Origin: an uncultured Dorea sp.
GTDB taxonomy: Bacteria > Bacillota > Clostridia > Lachnospirales > Lachnospiraceae
Length of the DNA stretch: 32,750 nucleotides
Direction: 5' to 3'
Assembly: GCA_910584615.1 (NCBI GenBank)
Contig: CAJUAM010000032.1
Span: 1-32,750 of the forward strand
Positions 8,699 to 15,096 of the stretch are shown piece after piece. Within the stretch, counting starts at the first letter, position 1, and every line of letters starts with the position of its first letter. A model generated the notes under the pieces. That model was given only the letters and a program-made list of their open reading frames with translations, was not told the DNA's origin and did no database searches. Made by a program: the position numbers and the translations under genes.

Positions 8699-9634
8699 TT
8701 ACTTGCGCTCAAAAATACGAAGCTTCGCACTTTTCGCGCGGCTGTTGTGCTCAACCTCCTCTGCGCTGGGCAGGATCGGTCTTTTCGTTATAATACTCCC
8801 CCTTGAAACTCTATTGCATACACAGACCGGAAAATCGCTCGGACAGATACACGGATTTTCATTCCTCCGAAACGCGCTTTTCACGATCCTATCCTCCAGC
8901 GAGTGAAATGTAATGATACATAACCTCCCGCCCGGATTCAATATATCGATCATATCATCCAGCGACTCCCTCAATACATCCAGCTCCCCGTTCAATTCAA
9001 TACGGATTGCCTGAAATGTCCTCTTTGCCGGATGACCAGATCTCTTCTGGTATTTCATCGGTATTGACTGCTTTATGATCTCAGTAAGCTGTCCTGTTGT
9101 CTCAATAGAACTTTTACCGCGTGATTTTACGATGTTCTTCGCGATGTTCTTCGCGAATTTATCCTCACCGTAGTCCCTGATCACGCGGTAAAGTTCCATC
9201 TCACTATAATCATTGACGATATCTCTGGCCGTCATCTTCTGACGTCTATCCATCCGCATATCCAGAGGTGCATCCCCGCGATAGGAAAATCCCCGCTCCG
9301 CCGTATCTAACTGGTAAGATGATACGCCCAGATCCAGTACGATCCCATCGACCTTGTCAATGCCTATGTGATGGAGCAGCGACTTCACTTCACAATAGTT
9401 GCTCCTAGCTATCGTGACCCTTTCCCCGAAGTCTTTCAGTCGGGCTCCCGCAGCTGTAATTGCTGCTTCATCCCTGTCTATTCCTACAATACTCCCCTTT
9501 TTATCAAGACGCCTTGCTATCTCGTAAGCATGTCCCCCTCCCCCGAGAGTTCCGTCTACATAGATGCCGTCCGCCTTAATGTTTAATCCATCAATTGTTT
9601 CGTCAAGTAATACTGATCTGTGCCTGAACTCCAT
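8699..9634 (-). CDS. rsmH: 16S rRNA (cytosine1402-N4)-methyltransferase RsmH
   Basis: SAM-dependent enzyme that methylates N4 of C1402 in 16S rRNA. At 311 residues it is full length. The N-terminal HRSVLLDETIDGL is diagnostic. The SAM-binding motif is DGTLGGGGHAYEI (about residues 28-40), followed by GIVLDLGVSSYQLD and DAPLDMRMD. The C-terminal half has KRTFQAIRIELNGEL and LCIITFHSLEDRIVK, both family hallmarks. ATG follows AGAGGGAGAT. It lies 11 bases downstream of mraZ in the same transcript, the standard arrangement. Confidence 0.98.
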   Translation of the reverse strand: MEFRHRSVLLDETIDGLNIKADGIYVDGTLGGGGHAYEIARRLDKKGSIVGIDRDEAAITAAGARLKDFGERVTIARSNYCEVKSLLHHIGIDKVDGIVLDLGVSSYQLDTAERGFSYRGDAPLDMRMDRRQKMTARDIVNDYSEMELYRVIRDYGEDKFAKNIAKNIVKSRGKSSIETTGQLTEIIKQSIPMKYQKRSGHPAKRTFQAIRIELNGELDVLRESLDDMIDILNPGGRLCIITFHSLEDRIVKSAFRRNENPCICPSDFPVCVCNRVSRGSIITKRPILPSAEEVEHNSRAKSAKLRIFERK

Positions 9635-9645
9635 ATCATCTCCCT

Positions 9646-10086
9646 CTAGATACTGAATCCACTTGCTTCCATGTCAGATGCGATATCCTCAATGCTAAGC
9701 TCCACTTCAGCATTCTTTTCATCCCATCTTGCCTTGTCCCAAATCTCGGCACGCTTCCCCATGCCGATAAAAACTACTTCTTTATCCAGTTTTGCATAGT
9801 CTCTTAGAACAGACGAGATTAATGTTCTGCCTTGCTTGTCAAGATCCCCGTCTATCGCACTCCCCTGAAAGAAATATGCAAAAGCCCGGGCTTTTTTATC
9901 CGTGGTGGTTGGTAAGGCGTTAAGTTTCTCTTCAAAGGCGTTCCACTCTGCTTCTGGGTATACATACAGGCAATTTTCCATTCCTTTTGTTATGACGAAA
10001 TGCTCCCCCAGATCGTCTCGCATTTTTGCAGGAATGATAATTCTGCCTTTTGCGTCTATATTATGACTATACTCCCCCTTAAGCAC
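9646..10086 (-). CDS. mraZ: Transcriptional regulator MraZ
   Basis: MraZ is an AbrB-fold DNA-binding protein that regulates the dcw operon it heads. The 146-residue protein has the two tandem MraZ half-domains, each with the DxxxR signature: DAKGRIIIP near residue 12 and DKQGRTLIS near residue 83. The start is GTG at 10084-10086, preceded by GAGGGTGAG; this gives the conserved N-terminus MLKGEYSHNID. Phased repeats resembling MraZ operators overlap the transcription start region just upstream, so autoregulation is likely. Confidence 0.97.
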   Translation of the reverse strand: MLKGEYSHNIDAKGRIIIPAKMRDDLGEHFVITKGMENCLYVYPEAEWNAFEEKLNALPTTTDKKARAFAYFFQGSAIDGDLDKQGRTLISSVLRDYAKLDKEVVFIGMGKRAEIWDKARWDEKNAEVELSIEDIASDMEASGFSI

Positions 10087-10115
10087 TGGAACTCACCCTC
10101 TTTCAAAGTGGGCTG

Positions 10116-10192
10116 CCACTTTTATATCATTCGCTCCACTTTCTTCTACTTTTCACCACTTTCTACCACTTGAACCCATTGTAAACTACTTT
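10116..10192 (-). promoter_or_regulatory. MraZ operator: 10-bp-phased AAAGTGG-type repeats
   Basis: On the minus strand the heptamer AAAGTGG (or AAAGTAG, CAAGTGG) occurs at 10116-10122, 10136-10142, 10146-10152, 10156-10162, 10166-10172 and 10186-10192. All starts differ by multiples of 10 bases, and four copies are consecutive. MraZ proteins bind arrays of short direct repeats with 10-bp period upstream of mraZ. The repeats overlap the -10 to +50 region and the promoter spacer, consistent with autorepression. Confidence 0.82.
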
Positions 10193-10206
10193 TTAGGTGA
10201 TTTCAA
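10178..10206 (-). promoter_or_regulatory. Sigma-A promoter of the dcw operon
   Basis: TTGAAA (10201-10206) and TACAAT (10178-10183) on the minus strand are spaced by exactly 17 bases. Transcription would start near 10171, about 85 bases before the mraZ GTG. One MraZ-type repeat lies in the spacer and the others immediately downstream. Confidence 0.75.
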
Positions 10207-10264
10207 CCCCTTTTTTGAAATTTCTAACGTCTACACTTTGACTCCCCGGCCTGAAAACCACACT

Positions 10265-10304
10265 AAAAAAGCCGGCAAACCACGGTTATTCCATGGTTTA
10301 CCGG
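10265..10304 (-). terminator. Intrinsic terminator of the sigma/anti-sigma operon
   Basis: Two complementary arms (about 10272-10285 and 10291-10304, around a short loop) form a 14-bp stem with minor mismatches. On the minus strand it is followed by a run of six T (10265-10270). It lies just after the anti-sigma gene and insulates it from mraZ. Confidence 0.8.
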
Positions 10305-10332
10305 TTTCCTATATCCTACATTTTTCCAAATA

Positions 10333-11037
10333 TCACTGTCCTAATTTTTTCTCAAGCTCTGCTATGCCCTTCTTTGTATACAGATCCTTTATCCGAAGTT
10401 CACACTCCATATCACTAAACTGGATTTTGATCGTCTCAGAACCGTCAAGCTCCACTTCCCCCGATCCATCCCTTTTCTTCACCGTATTCTCATCCACAAA
10501 ATTGTACTGGAAACTGTTTGCCTGATCCAACACCTTATAATCATTCCCAAAAGGACTCTTGCGGTATTTTATCAGAAGAAGAGTATCCCCCATACCGTCC
10601 TCTGCCCCCACATAAGTACCTTCTTCTTCATTGCACACAGCAGCCTCGATATAAATATTGTCTTTTTTGGGAACTATCTCCACTGACACCATATTTCCCG
10701 TCTTTTCATAAGTGACATTGACATCCTTGGACGACGGCGTCACTCCCGTAGTATAATAGATCTGCAAAGACTCCAGCAGAATCCCTAAAATACACACGGC
10801 CGCCAATATGCCAAACACCACTCTCCGCAGCTTTTTAAAAGGCCTTATCTGTGCTTCCAATACTTTCGTATCCAAAAGCACTGCCTCCTTGGGGTTAGTT
10901 TCCTCCCTCATCTCCTCAAAGTATTCCCTGCATTCTTCACACCATGACAGATGCTCTTCTACCGCCTGATTGCTCTCCTGACTCGTCAGACCGTCTATGT
11001 AACTTGGCAACAGATCTCTCACTATCTTACATTTCAT
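10333..11037 (-). CDS. Anti-sigma factor with zinc-finger (zf-HC2) domain
   Basis: Predicted membrane-bound regulator that sequesters its cognate ECF sigma factor. The N-terminal zinc-binding anti-sigma domain carries HLSWCEEC (HxxxCxxC, about residues 29-36) following MKCKIVRDLLPSYIDGL, typical of RsiW-like proteins. One membrane helix (about 72-92) separates it from an extracytoplasmic region of about 140 residues with no motif I recognise. The start ATG overlaps the sigma-factor stop codon by four bases, so the two are co-translated. The signal sensed is not evident. Confidence 0.88.
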   Translation of the reverse strand: MKCKIVRDLLPSYIDGLTSQESNQAVEEHLSWCEECREYFEEMREETNPKEAVLLDTKVLEAQIRPFKKLRRVVFGILAAVCILGILLESLQIYYTTGVTPSSKDVNVTYEKTGNMVSVEIVPKKDNIYIEAAVCNEEEGTYVGAEDGMGDTLLLIKYRKSPFGNDYKVLDQANSFQYNFVDENTVKKRDGSGEVELDGSETIKIQFSDMECELRIKDLYTKKGIAELEKKLGQ

Positions 11038-11519
11038 TCTTCATCCCGTCCTTTCACTAATTTCTGCCTTGCGCGGTAATAGGTCACCCGCGCCCAGTTT
11101 TCATTTTTCCCAAACAGTTCTGCGATCTCCCGGAAGGAAAATGCCCCTGTGACCCTGAGAAGCACTACCTCTTTCGCCGTTTCCTCCAACATGTGGACTT
11201 TCCTGAACAGTGTCATCTTCTCCTCTCGGATCAGCATCTGCTCATCCGGCGGCGCTGCTGACTGTGAAAGTTCCTCATGAAGTGTGGTTGTCCCTTTTTT
11301 TCTTCTCTTTTCAAGTTCCTGATACCACAGATGCTTCGCGATCTGGCACAGCCATGTCGAAACCTTACATGTGTAGTCATATTTGTGCGCGCCAAGCACT
11401 GCCCTGTAAAAAGTTTCCTGTGTAAGTTCTTCGGCGGTATCCGGTTCATGACACACTGACATCAGATATCTGTATACTGTCTGCGCGTATTCTTTGTAGA
11501 CCGAATCCATATTCAGCAT
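11034..11519 (-). CDS. ECF-type RNA polymerase sigma factor
   Basis: Sigma-70 family extracytoplasmic-function sigma factor that redirects RNA polymerase to a small regulon. It has only regions 2 and 4: region 2 includes YRYLMSVCHEPDTAEELTQE and a WLCQIAKHLW segment, and region 4 contains SFREIAELFGKNENWARVTY followed by YRARQKL. I chose the ATG at 11517-11519 because GAAGGAGGTG lies 5 bases upstream; the longer frame adds 16 residues unlike the family. The product is 161 residues. Its stop overlaps the anti-sigma start. An ECF-like promoter lies upstream. Confidence 0.93.
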   Translation of the reverse strand: MLNMDSVYKEYAQTVYRYLMSVCHEPDTAEELTQETFYRAVLGAHKYDYTCKVSTWLCQIAKHLWYQELEKRRKKGTTTLHEELSQSAAPPDEQMLIREEKMTLFRKVHMLEETAKEVVLLRVTGAFSFREIAELFGKNENWARVTYYRARQKLVKGRDEE

Positions 11520-11551
11520 TTTCCCACCTCCTTCATCCTGCTTTACCTGTA

Positions 11552-11578
11552 TATCCGAAAAACGCATTTTTCGTTACA
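11552..11578 (-). promoter_or_regulatory. Possible ECF-type autoregulatory promoter
   Basis: On the minus strand TGTAAC (11573-11578) is followed after 15 bases by CGGATA (11552-11557). ECF promoters often combine an AAC-containing -35 with a CG-beginning -10, and ECF sigma factors usually drive their own operon. The spacer is one base short of typical, and a CGAAAAA/TTTTTCG inverted repeat overlaps it, so this is tentative. Confidence 0.35.
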
Positions 11579-11631
11579 GTTATTTACTTATTTTTTCAAT
11601 ATTATCAAGAAATATTAATAATGGAAGCTCA

Positions 11632-11661
11632 ACATAAAAATAACGGGCAGAAATCCGCCCG
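11632..11661 (-). terminator. Intrinsic terminator after the small membrane protein gene
   Basis: A CGGGC/GCCCG stem (11644-11648 with 11657-11661, 8-base loop) is followed on the minus strand by TTATTTTTAT. It lies 15 bases beyond the stop of the 84-residue membrane protein gene. Confidence 0.6.
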
Positions 11662-11675
11662 CATTTATGTTCTCT

Positions 11676-11930
11676 TTATTTTGTCTCTTCCGCCGCTTCA
11701 TTCATCTTCTCAGAAAATTCCGTCAGCGCCGTATAGTCAATCTCTACTTCTTCTTTCGGCTTTTTGGACTCATATGTGCCATAAGCCGAATAGCCAATCC
11801 ATCCGATCAATATGACCGCAACCACTCCAACCATGCACTTTCTCAGTACATTCTGGATCTTTTCCTTCTTCATCGTCTGTTTGCGGTTCGCCTTTTCTTT
11901 TTTATATCTGTCAACCTTTTCCTGACTCAT
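11676..11930 (-). CDS. Small single-pass membrane protein of unknown function
   Basis: The 84-residue product is very basic at the N-terminus (MSQEKVDRYKKEKANRKQ), has one membrane helix near residues 33-50 (VVAVILIGWIGYSAYG) and an acidic extracytoplasmic tail. I do not recognise a family. The chosen ATG (11928-11930) has AAAGGAG about 10 bases upstream; a longer in-frame start at 11993 would overlap the DegV gene and lacks support. It probably follows the DegV gene on the same transcript, and a terminator lies after it. Confidence 0.7.
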   Translation of the reverse strand: MSQEKVDRYKKEKANRKQTMKKEKIQNVLRKCMVGVVAVILIGWIGYSAYGTYESKKPKEEVEIDYTALTEFSEKMNEAAEETK

Positions 11931-11985
11931 GTCCCTATTACTCCTTTTGTATAAACTTAGGATAAGTCTACCACAAAACCGGAAA

Positions 11986-12825
11986 CTATACAACCACTAT
12001 TATACCGCCGTCTGACGCATACATACTGCTGATCCCCCTCGTGTCGAGGACGATGATATCTTTAAACTCTGCCTTGGATTCCAGCATATGCTTAACCTGC
12101 TCCGCACGTTCCCTGCAGTTGCAGTGTGAGATCGCAAGAATCTTCTCCTTTGAATCCTTCAGACTTTCAACAATGGTATCACACATCTTCACAAGTGCCT
12201 TCCTGATCCCCCTTGCCTGAGAAAGCTGGCAGATATTTCCCTCCGAAGTCGCGCCCATTACCGGCTTAATATTGAGGGCTGTCGCTACAACCGCCTTAAG
12301 TCCGGTCAGTCTTCCATTCTTCCGAAGAGTATCAAGAGTCTCCAGTACAAAATACGTGTTCTGCTTTTCAATATAATCTTCTACTGTCTTTACCGTCTCA
12401 GAAAAACTCATCTTGCCATCTTCGCACTCTGCAATCTTGAGCGCGATCAGTGTCTCTCCGACAGACGCTGAACGGGAATTGAACACATATATATCCTTCT
12501 GTCCATACTCTTCTACATAAAGCTTCCTGCCAAGCTCTGCGCTATTGTAGGAACCGCTTAGTTCTGCCGAGAGCGTCACCGCATAAACGTGCTCCTCCTC
12601 ACAACGGTATAATTCCATATACTGCTCCGGAGACGGGCAGGAAGATTTAGGACAATCCGGCGCTTCCTTCACTCTTCTTAAAAAATCCGCCTGATCAAAC
12701 GTTTCATCATCCACAATATGATGCCCTGCCACCTCAATGCTAAGAGAGGCCGTCTCAAAATGTCCCGAACTTTTCATGTCACTGCTTAACTCGCCGCAGC
12801 TATCGACAACAACTCTATAACTCAT
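11986..12825 (-). CDS. DegV family protein (fatty-acid-binding FakB type)
   Basis: DegV/FakB proteins bind a fatty acid; in Firmicutes they present it to the kinase FakA for phosphorylation. The 279-residue protein has the N-terminal VVVDSCGELS (family (T/V)DS motif), the ligand loop SAELSGSYNSA, DTLRKNGRL, and ALNIKPVM near the middle, in family order. I chose the ATG at 12823-12825, with GGGAGG six bases upstream; the open frame extends 17 codons further but without a good ribosome-binding site. An extended -10 (TGCTATGAT, about 12908-12916 on the minus strand) may be its promoter. No fakA is in the window. Confidence 0.88.
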   Translation of the reverse strand: MSYRVVVDSCGELSSDMKSSGHFETASLSIEVAGHHIVDDETFDQADFLRRVKEAPDCPKSSCPSPEQYMELYRCEEEHVYAVTLSAELSGSYNSAELGRKLYVEEYGQKDIYVFNSRSASVGETLIALKIAECEDGKMSFSETVKTVEDYIEKQNTYFVLETLDTLRKNGRLTGLKAVVATALNIKPVMGATSEGNICQLSQARGIRKALVKMCDTIVESLKDSKEKILAISHCNCRERAEQVKHMLESKAEFKDIIVLDTRGISSMYASDGGIIVVV

Positions 12826-12944
12826 ATCCATCCTCCCGGCACGCCTATATCCATATATCTCTAGCATGTCATTCATTTCTATAATACATAGTTTTAAATA
12901 CTACTTAATCATCATAGCATATATATACCGGAAAAGAAAGTATT

Positions 12945-14108
12945 TTATTCACTAAATTGAATTCTTCTTGAAACTCCTAAAGCGATACCCATCTCCGCCA
13001 TCAAAAACAAAATAGACGTACCTCCGTAGCTGATAAAGGGTAATGTGATTCCTGTCGTAGGGATCAGGTTAATCACAACCGCTACATTCAAGATCACCTG
13101 CAGTGCTATATGTACAAAGATACCTGTCACTATCAAAGAACCGTAAAGATCCGGTGCGTTCTGCGCAATAAAAAGCAGCCGGTAAAGAAGCATTCCGAAT
13201 AACAGCAGTATGACGATTGCGCCGAACACTCCCAACTCTTCGCAAATCACCGAGAGAATCATGTCGTTCTGCACCTCTGGAATGATCATCTTTTGCGCGC
13301 TGTTCCCAAGTCCTTTTCCGAAAAAGCCCCCGGATCCGATCGCATAGAGTGCCTGCATAACCTGAAAGCCCCCTTCCGAAGCATGAGCCTCCGGCTCCAG
13401 CCACACCAATATTCTCCGCAGCCGGAAACTGTCCATATGGGAAAGACTTGCGCCAAGAATCCTCACCGCAATAACAATAACAACAAGTCCGATCACAGCC
13501 GCCGCAATAAAAGGAGCCGTCTTTGGATGTACCACAAACACCATAACACAGGAAATACCCATAACAATGATCGCTGTGCTGAGGTTATCTGTCAGAAGAT
13601 AAACACATGCCGCCGAGATCCCTCCCCATACCAGTATCTTGATCACTCCGTCAAGTGTCGCGATCTGCTTCCCTATCCTGCAGATCAAAAGAGGGATAAA
13701 AAGTATCACCGCGATTTTAGCCAGCTCTGCCGGCTGGAACTGCTGCCCTGCCGGAAGTCTGATCCATCGCCTGGCACCATTTACTTCTTTGCCAAGGGGT
13801 GTCTGTACAAGAGCCATCAGAAAAATAGACACAAAATACAGCCGCTTCGCAATCTTTGTATACCAGCGGTAATCTATCTTTGAAATGATATACACTCCTG
13901 TAAATCCCGCCATACAGAATATGAGCTGCCTCTTAAAATAGTACATACTGTCGCCGTAACTCACCAGCGCACTGTATGCACTCGTACTGTAAAGCATGAC
14001 CAGTCCAAAACACACCAGAAAAATCAGTATCGCTACCAGACTATAATCATAATACCTGATCCTTTGGGGTCTTTTATTTTTTTTCTCCCTTTTTTTTCTA
14101 TCTGCCAT
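12945..14108 (-). CDS. Second SEDS-family FtsW/RodA-type glycosyltransferase
   Basis: A 387-residue polytopic protein clearly paralogous to the dcw FtsW. It shares LYSTSAYSALVSYGDSMYYF, QFQPAELAKIAVIL, the QNDMILSVICEELG loop and TGITLPFISYGGTS. A lysine/arginine-rich cytoplasmic N-terminus (residues 1-20) precedes the first helix. Sequence similarity favours FtsW over RodA. It is transcribed alone, divergently from the cotJ operon. In endospore formers a second SEDS protein (SpoVE) makes spore cortex; adjacency to cotJ fits that role, but this is inference. The ATG follows GGAGTG by about 9 bases. Confidence 0.9.
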   Translation of the reverse strand: MADRKKREKKNKRPQRIRYYDYSLVAILIFLVCFGLVMLYSTSAYSALVSYGDSMYYFKRQLIFCMAGFTGVYIISKIDYRWYTKIAKRLYFVSIFLMALVQTPLGKEVNGARRWIRLPAGQQFQPAELAKIAVILFIPLLICRIGKQIATLDGVIKILVWGGISAACVYLLTDNLSTAIIVMGISCVMVFVVHPKTAPFIAAAVIGLVVIVIAVRILGASLSHMDSFRLRRILVWLEPEAHASEGGFQVMQALYAIGSGGFFGKGLGNSAQKMIIPEVQNDMILSVICEELGVFGAIVILLLFGMLLYRLLFIAQNAPDLYGSLIVTGIFVHIALQVILNVAVVINLIPTTGITLPFISYGGTSILFLMAEMGIALGVSRRIQFSE

Positions 14109-14132
14109 ATTATTTACACTCCAATCGTTACT

Positions 14133-14161
14133 ATTATACTTGGACTTAGGACTAAAAACAA
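14133..14161 (-). promoter_or_regulatory. Probable promoter of the second FtsW-type gene
   Basis: TTGTTT (14156-14161) and TATAAT (14133-14138) on the minus strand are spaced by 17 bases, 25 bases before the start codon. The -10 is perfect and the -35 is weak. Confidence 0.45.
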
Positions 14162-14195
14162 CCTTGACTTTTATTTCCCCTCGTTAACTCCTGCG

Positions 14196-14224
14196 CACAC
14201 CTTTTGTCATATTCTCATACAATA
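14196..14224 (+). promoter_or_regulatory. Mother-cell sporulation promoter (sigma-K/sigma-E type) of the cotJ operon
   Basis: CATACAATA (14216-14224) fits the sigma-K -10 consensus CATAnnnTA and also the sigma-E -10 CATACAnT. Sixteen bases upstream, CACA (14196-14199) fits the sigma-K -35 core mACm with consensus spacing. Transcription would begin near 14231, just before the GGAAGGAGA of cotJA. The assignment uses Bacillus consensus sequences. Confidence 0.65.
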
Positions 14225-14257
14225 ATATTGCAAACGTTTATGGAAGGAGAATTATAT

Positions 14258-14569
14258 ATGCCGAATTTCCGTTATCAGTCACCTGACTATATGAACATGC
14301 GGCGAGGAAACTGCCGCGGATCTGCCGCACCTAAGCAGGCTCCCTGCCAGACTCCCTCAGAAGCCCCCTGCCATGAAAAGGCACCGGCTCCTGTATGCTG
14401 TAATGACAAAGCCGGCTATGATGAGCTGCGGGGAATGCCTCTTGCAATGGCTTATGTTCCATGGCAGGAATGGTGCTCTCTTTATGAGGCCGACAAAGGC
14501 TTTTGCCGCGGTACTATCTTTGAAGAGCTTGACAAACCATTTCGAGGGATAGGAGGATGCTGCAAATGA
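14258..14569 (+). CDS. cotJA: Spore coat associated protein CotJA
   Basis: Small spore-coat protein of the cotJABC operon, deposited by the mother cell. The 103-residue product has a cysteine- and proline-rich N-terminal half of low complexity, then the conserved CotJA core: MPLAMAYVPWQEWCSLYE followed by GFCRGTIFEELDKPF. ATG at 14258 follows GGAAGGAGA by 7 bases. Its stop overlaps the start of cotJB (ATGA), giving coupled translation. The eight cysteines in the N-terminal part and tail are more than I expect in Bacillus CotJA; whether they matter is unknown. Confidence 0.92.
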   Translation: MPNFRYQSPDYMNMRRGNCRGSAAPKQAPCQTPSEAPCHEKAPAPVCCNDKAGYDELRGMPLAMAYVPWQEWCSLYEADKGFCRGTIFEELDKPFRGIGGCCK

Positions 14570-14835
14570 ACGAACAGAGACCTTGCCGAAGCGAATTACT
14601 GGAATGGATCAACATTGTAAGCTTTGCCGTAGATGACGTAAAACTATTTTTAGACACACATCCATGTAATATGGAAGCTCTGGAGTACTTTGAGGAATTC
14701 AAAAAACAGCGTGTGCAGGCATTAAAGGAATACGCAAAATATTACGGTCCTTTAACCCTTGATACCGCCAGTTTGTGCGAAGACCACTGGACATGGACAC
14801 ATGAGCCGTGGCCGTGGCAGAAAGGAGGATGCTAG
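14566..14835 (+). CDS. cotJB: Spore coat protein CotJB
   Basis: Second protein of the cotJ operon. The 89 residues include the CotJB pattern LLEWINIVSFAVDDVKLFLD near the N-terminus, THPCNMEALEYFEEF, an arginine/lysine-rich helix, YGPLTLD and a tryptophan-rich tail (WTWTHEPWPWQKGGC). I chose the ATG at 14566 because AGGAGG (14551-14556) is 9 bases upstream and the start overlaps the cotJA stop; an ATG at 14557 abuts the ribosome-binding site. It is followed 3 bases later by cotJC. Confidence 0.94.
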   Translation: MNEQRPCRSELLEWINIVSFAVDDVKLFLDTHPCNMEALEYFEEFKKQRVQALKEYAKYYGPLTLDTASLCEDHWTWTHEPWPWQKGGC

Positions 14836-14838
14836 TTT

Positions 14839-15096
14839 ATGTGGAATTATGAAAAAAGACTGCAGTATCCGGTGAATATCACACAGACAAATCCTAAGAT
14901 CGCCCAGGTCATCATCAGTCAGTTCGGCGGACCTGACGGGGAACTGGCCGCTTCTATGCGGTATCTGTCACAGCGGTATACCATGCCATATAATGAAGTA
15001 ACCGGCATCTTAACAGATATAGGTAGAGAGGCTGCTGAAATGTTCCATTTCAACAGCCTCCAAAATCTTATTGCGGTTATATCTCATACCATTTAA
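14839..15096 (+). CDS. cotJC: CotJC (manganese-catalase-like spore coat protein), 5' part of interrupted gene
   Basis: Only the first 62 codons (to 15024) are CotJC. They carry MWNYEKRLQYPVNI, GGPDGELAASMRYLSQRY with predicted metal ligand Glu35, and TMPYNEVTGILTDIG. At TAGGTA (15020-15025) the reading frame enters the intervening element and continues as 23 unrelated residues to a stop at 15096. The missing 3' part lies at 27376-27744 in the same orientation. As it stands the product lacks the EELAHME, AAEQKAR and EIVHYQRF segments that should carry the other ligands, so it cannot be an active manganese catalase. ATG follows AGGAGG by 10 bases. Joining the two parts gives 183 residues, close to a normal CotJC. 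Confidence 0.93.
   Translation: MWNYEKRLQYPVNITQTNPKIAQVIISQFGGPDGELAASMRYLSQRYTMPYNEVTGILTDIGREAAEMFHFNSLQNLIAVISHTI
15020..15047 (+). other. attL: core and inner arm of the cotJC intervening element
   Basis: The core TAGGTA (15020-15025) is shared with the right junction. Inside the element, 13 bases further, lies AATGTTCCA (15039-15047), the exact inverted complement of the arm at the right end. The layout matches half of a serine-integrase attP site. Confidence 0.8.
15028..15060 (-). repeat. Hairpin at the 3' end of the GH112 operon
   Basis: Thirteen-base arms (15028-15040 and 15048-15060) with one mismatch enclose a 7-base loop, 17 bases beyond the GH112 stop. No T-run follows on either strand, so it may terminate weakly or protect mRNA. 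It overlaps the attL arm. Confidence 0.5.

Noticed and set aside
11621..11954. Plus-strand ORFs in the terminator and small-membrane-protein region
   Set aside because: They overlap a supported minus-strand gene and terminator and have no ribosome-binding site.
13293..13883. 196-codon plus-strand open frame
   Set aside because: Antisense to the second FtsW-type gene, with low-complexity basic translation and no start signal.
14839..15096. A complete small 85-residue protein
   Set aside because: Codons 1-62 are clearly CotJC and the last 23 are element sequence containing an att arm and a hairpin; it is a chimera created by the insertion.
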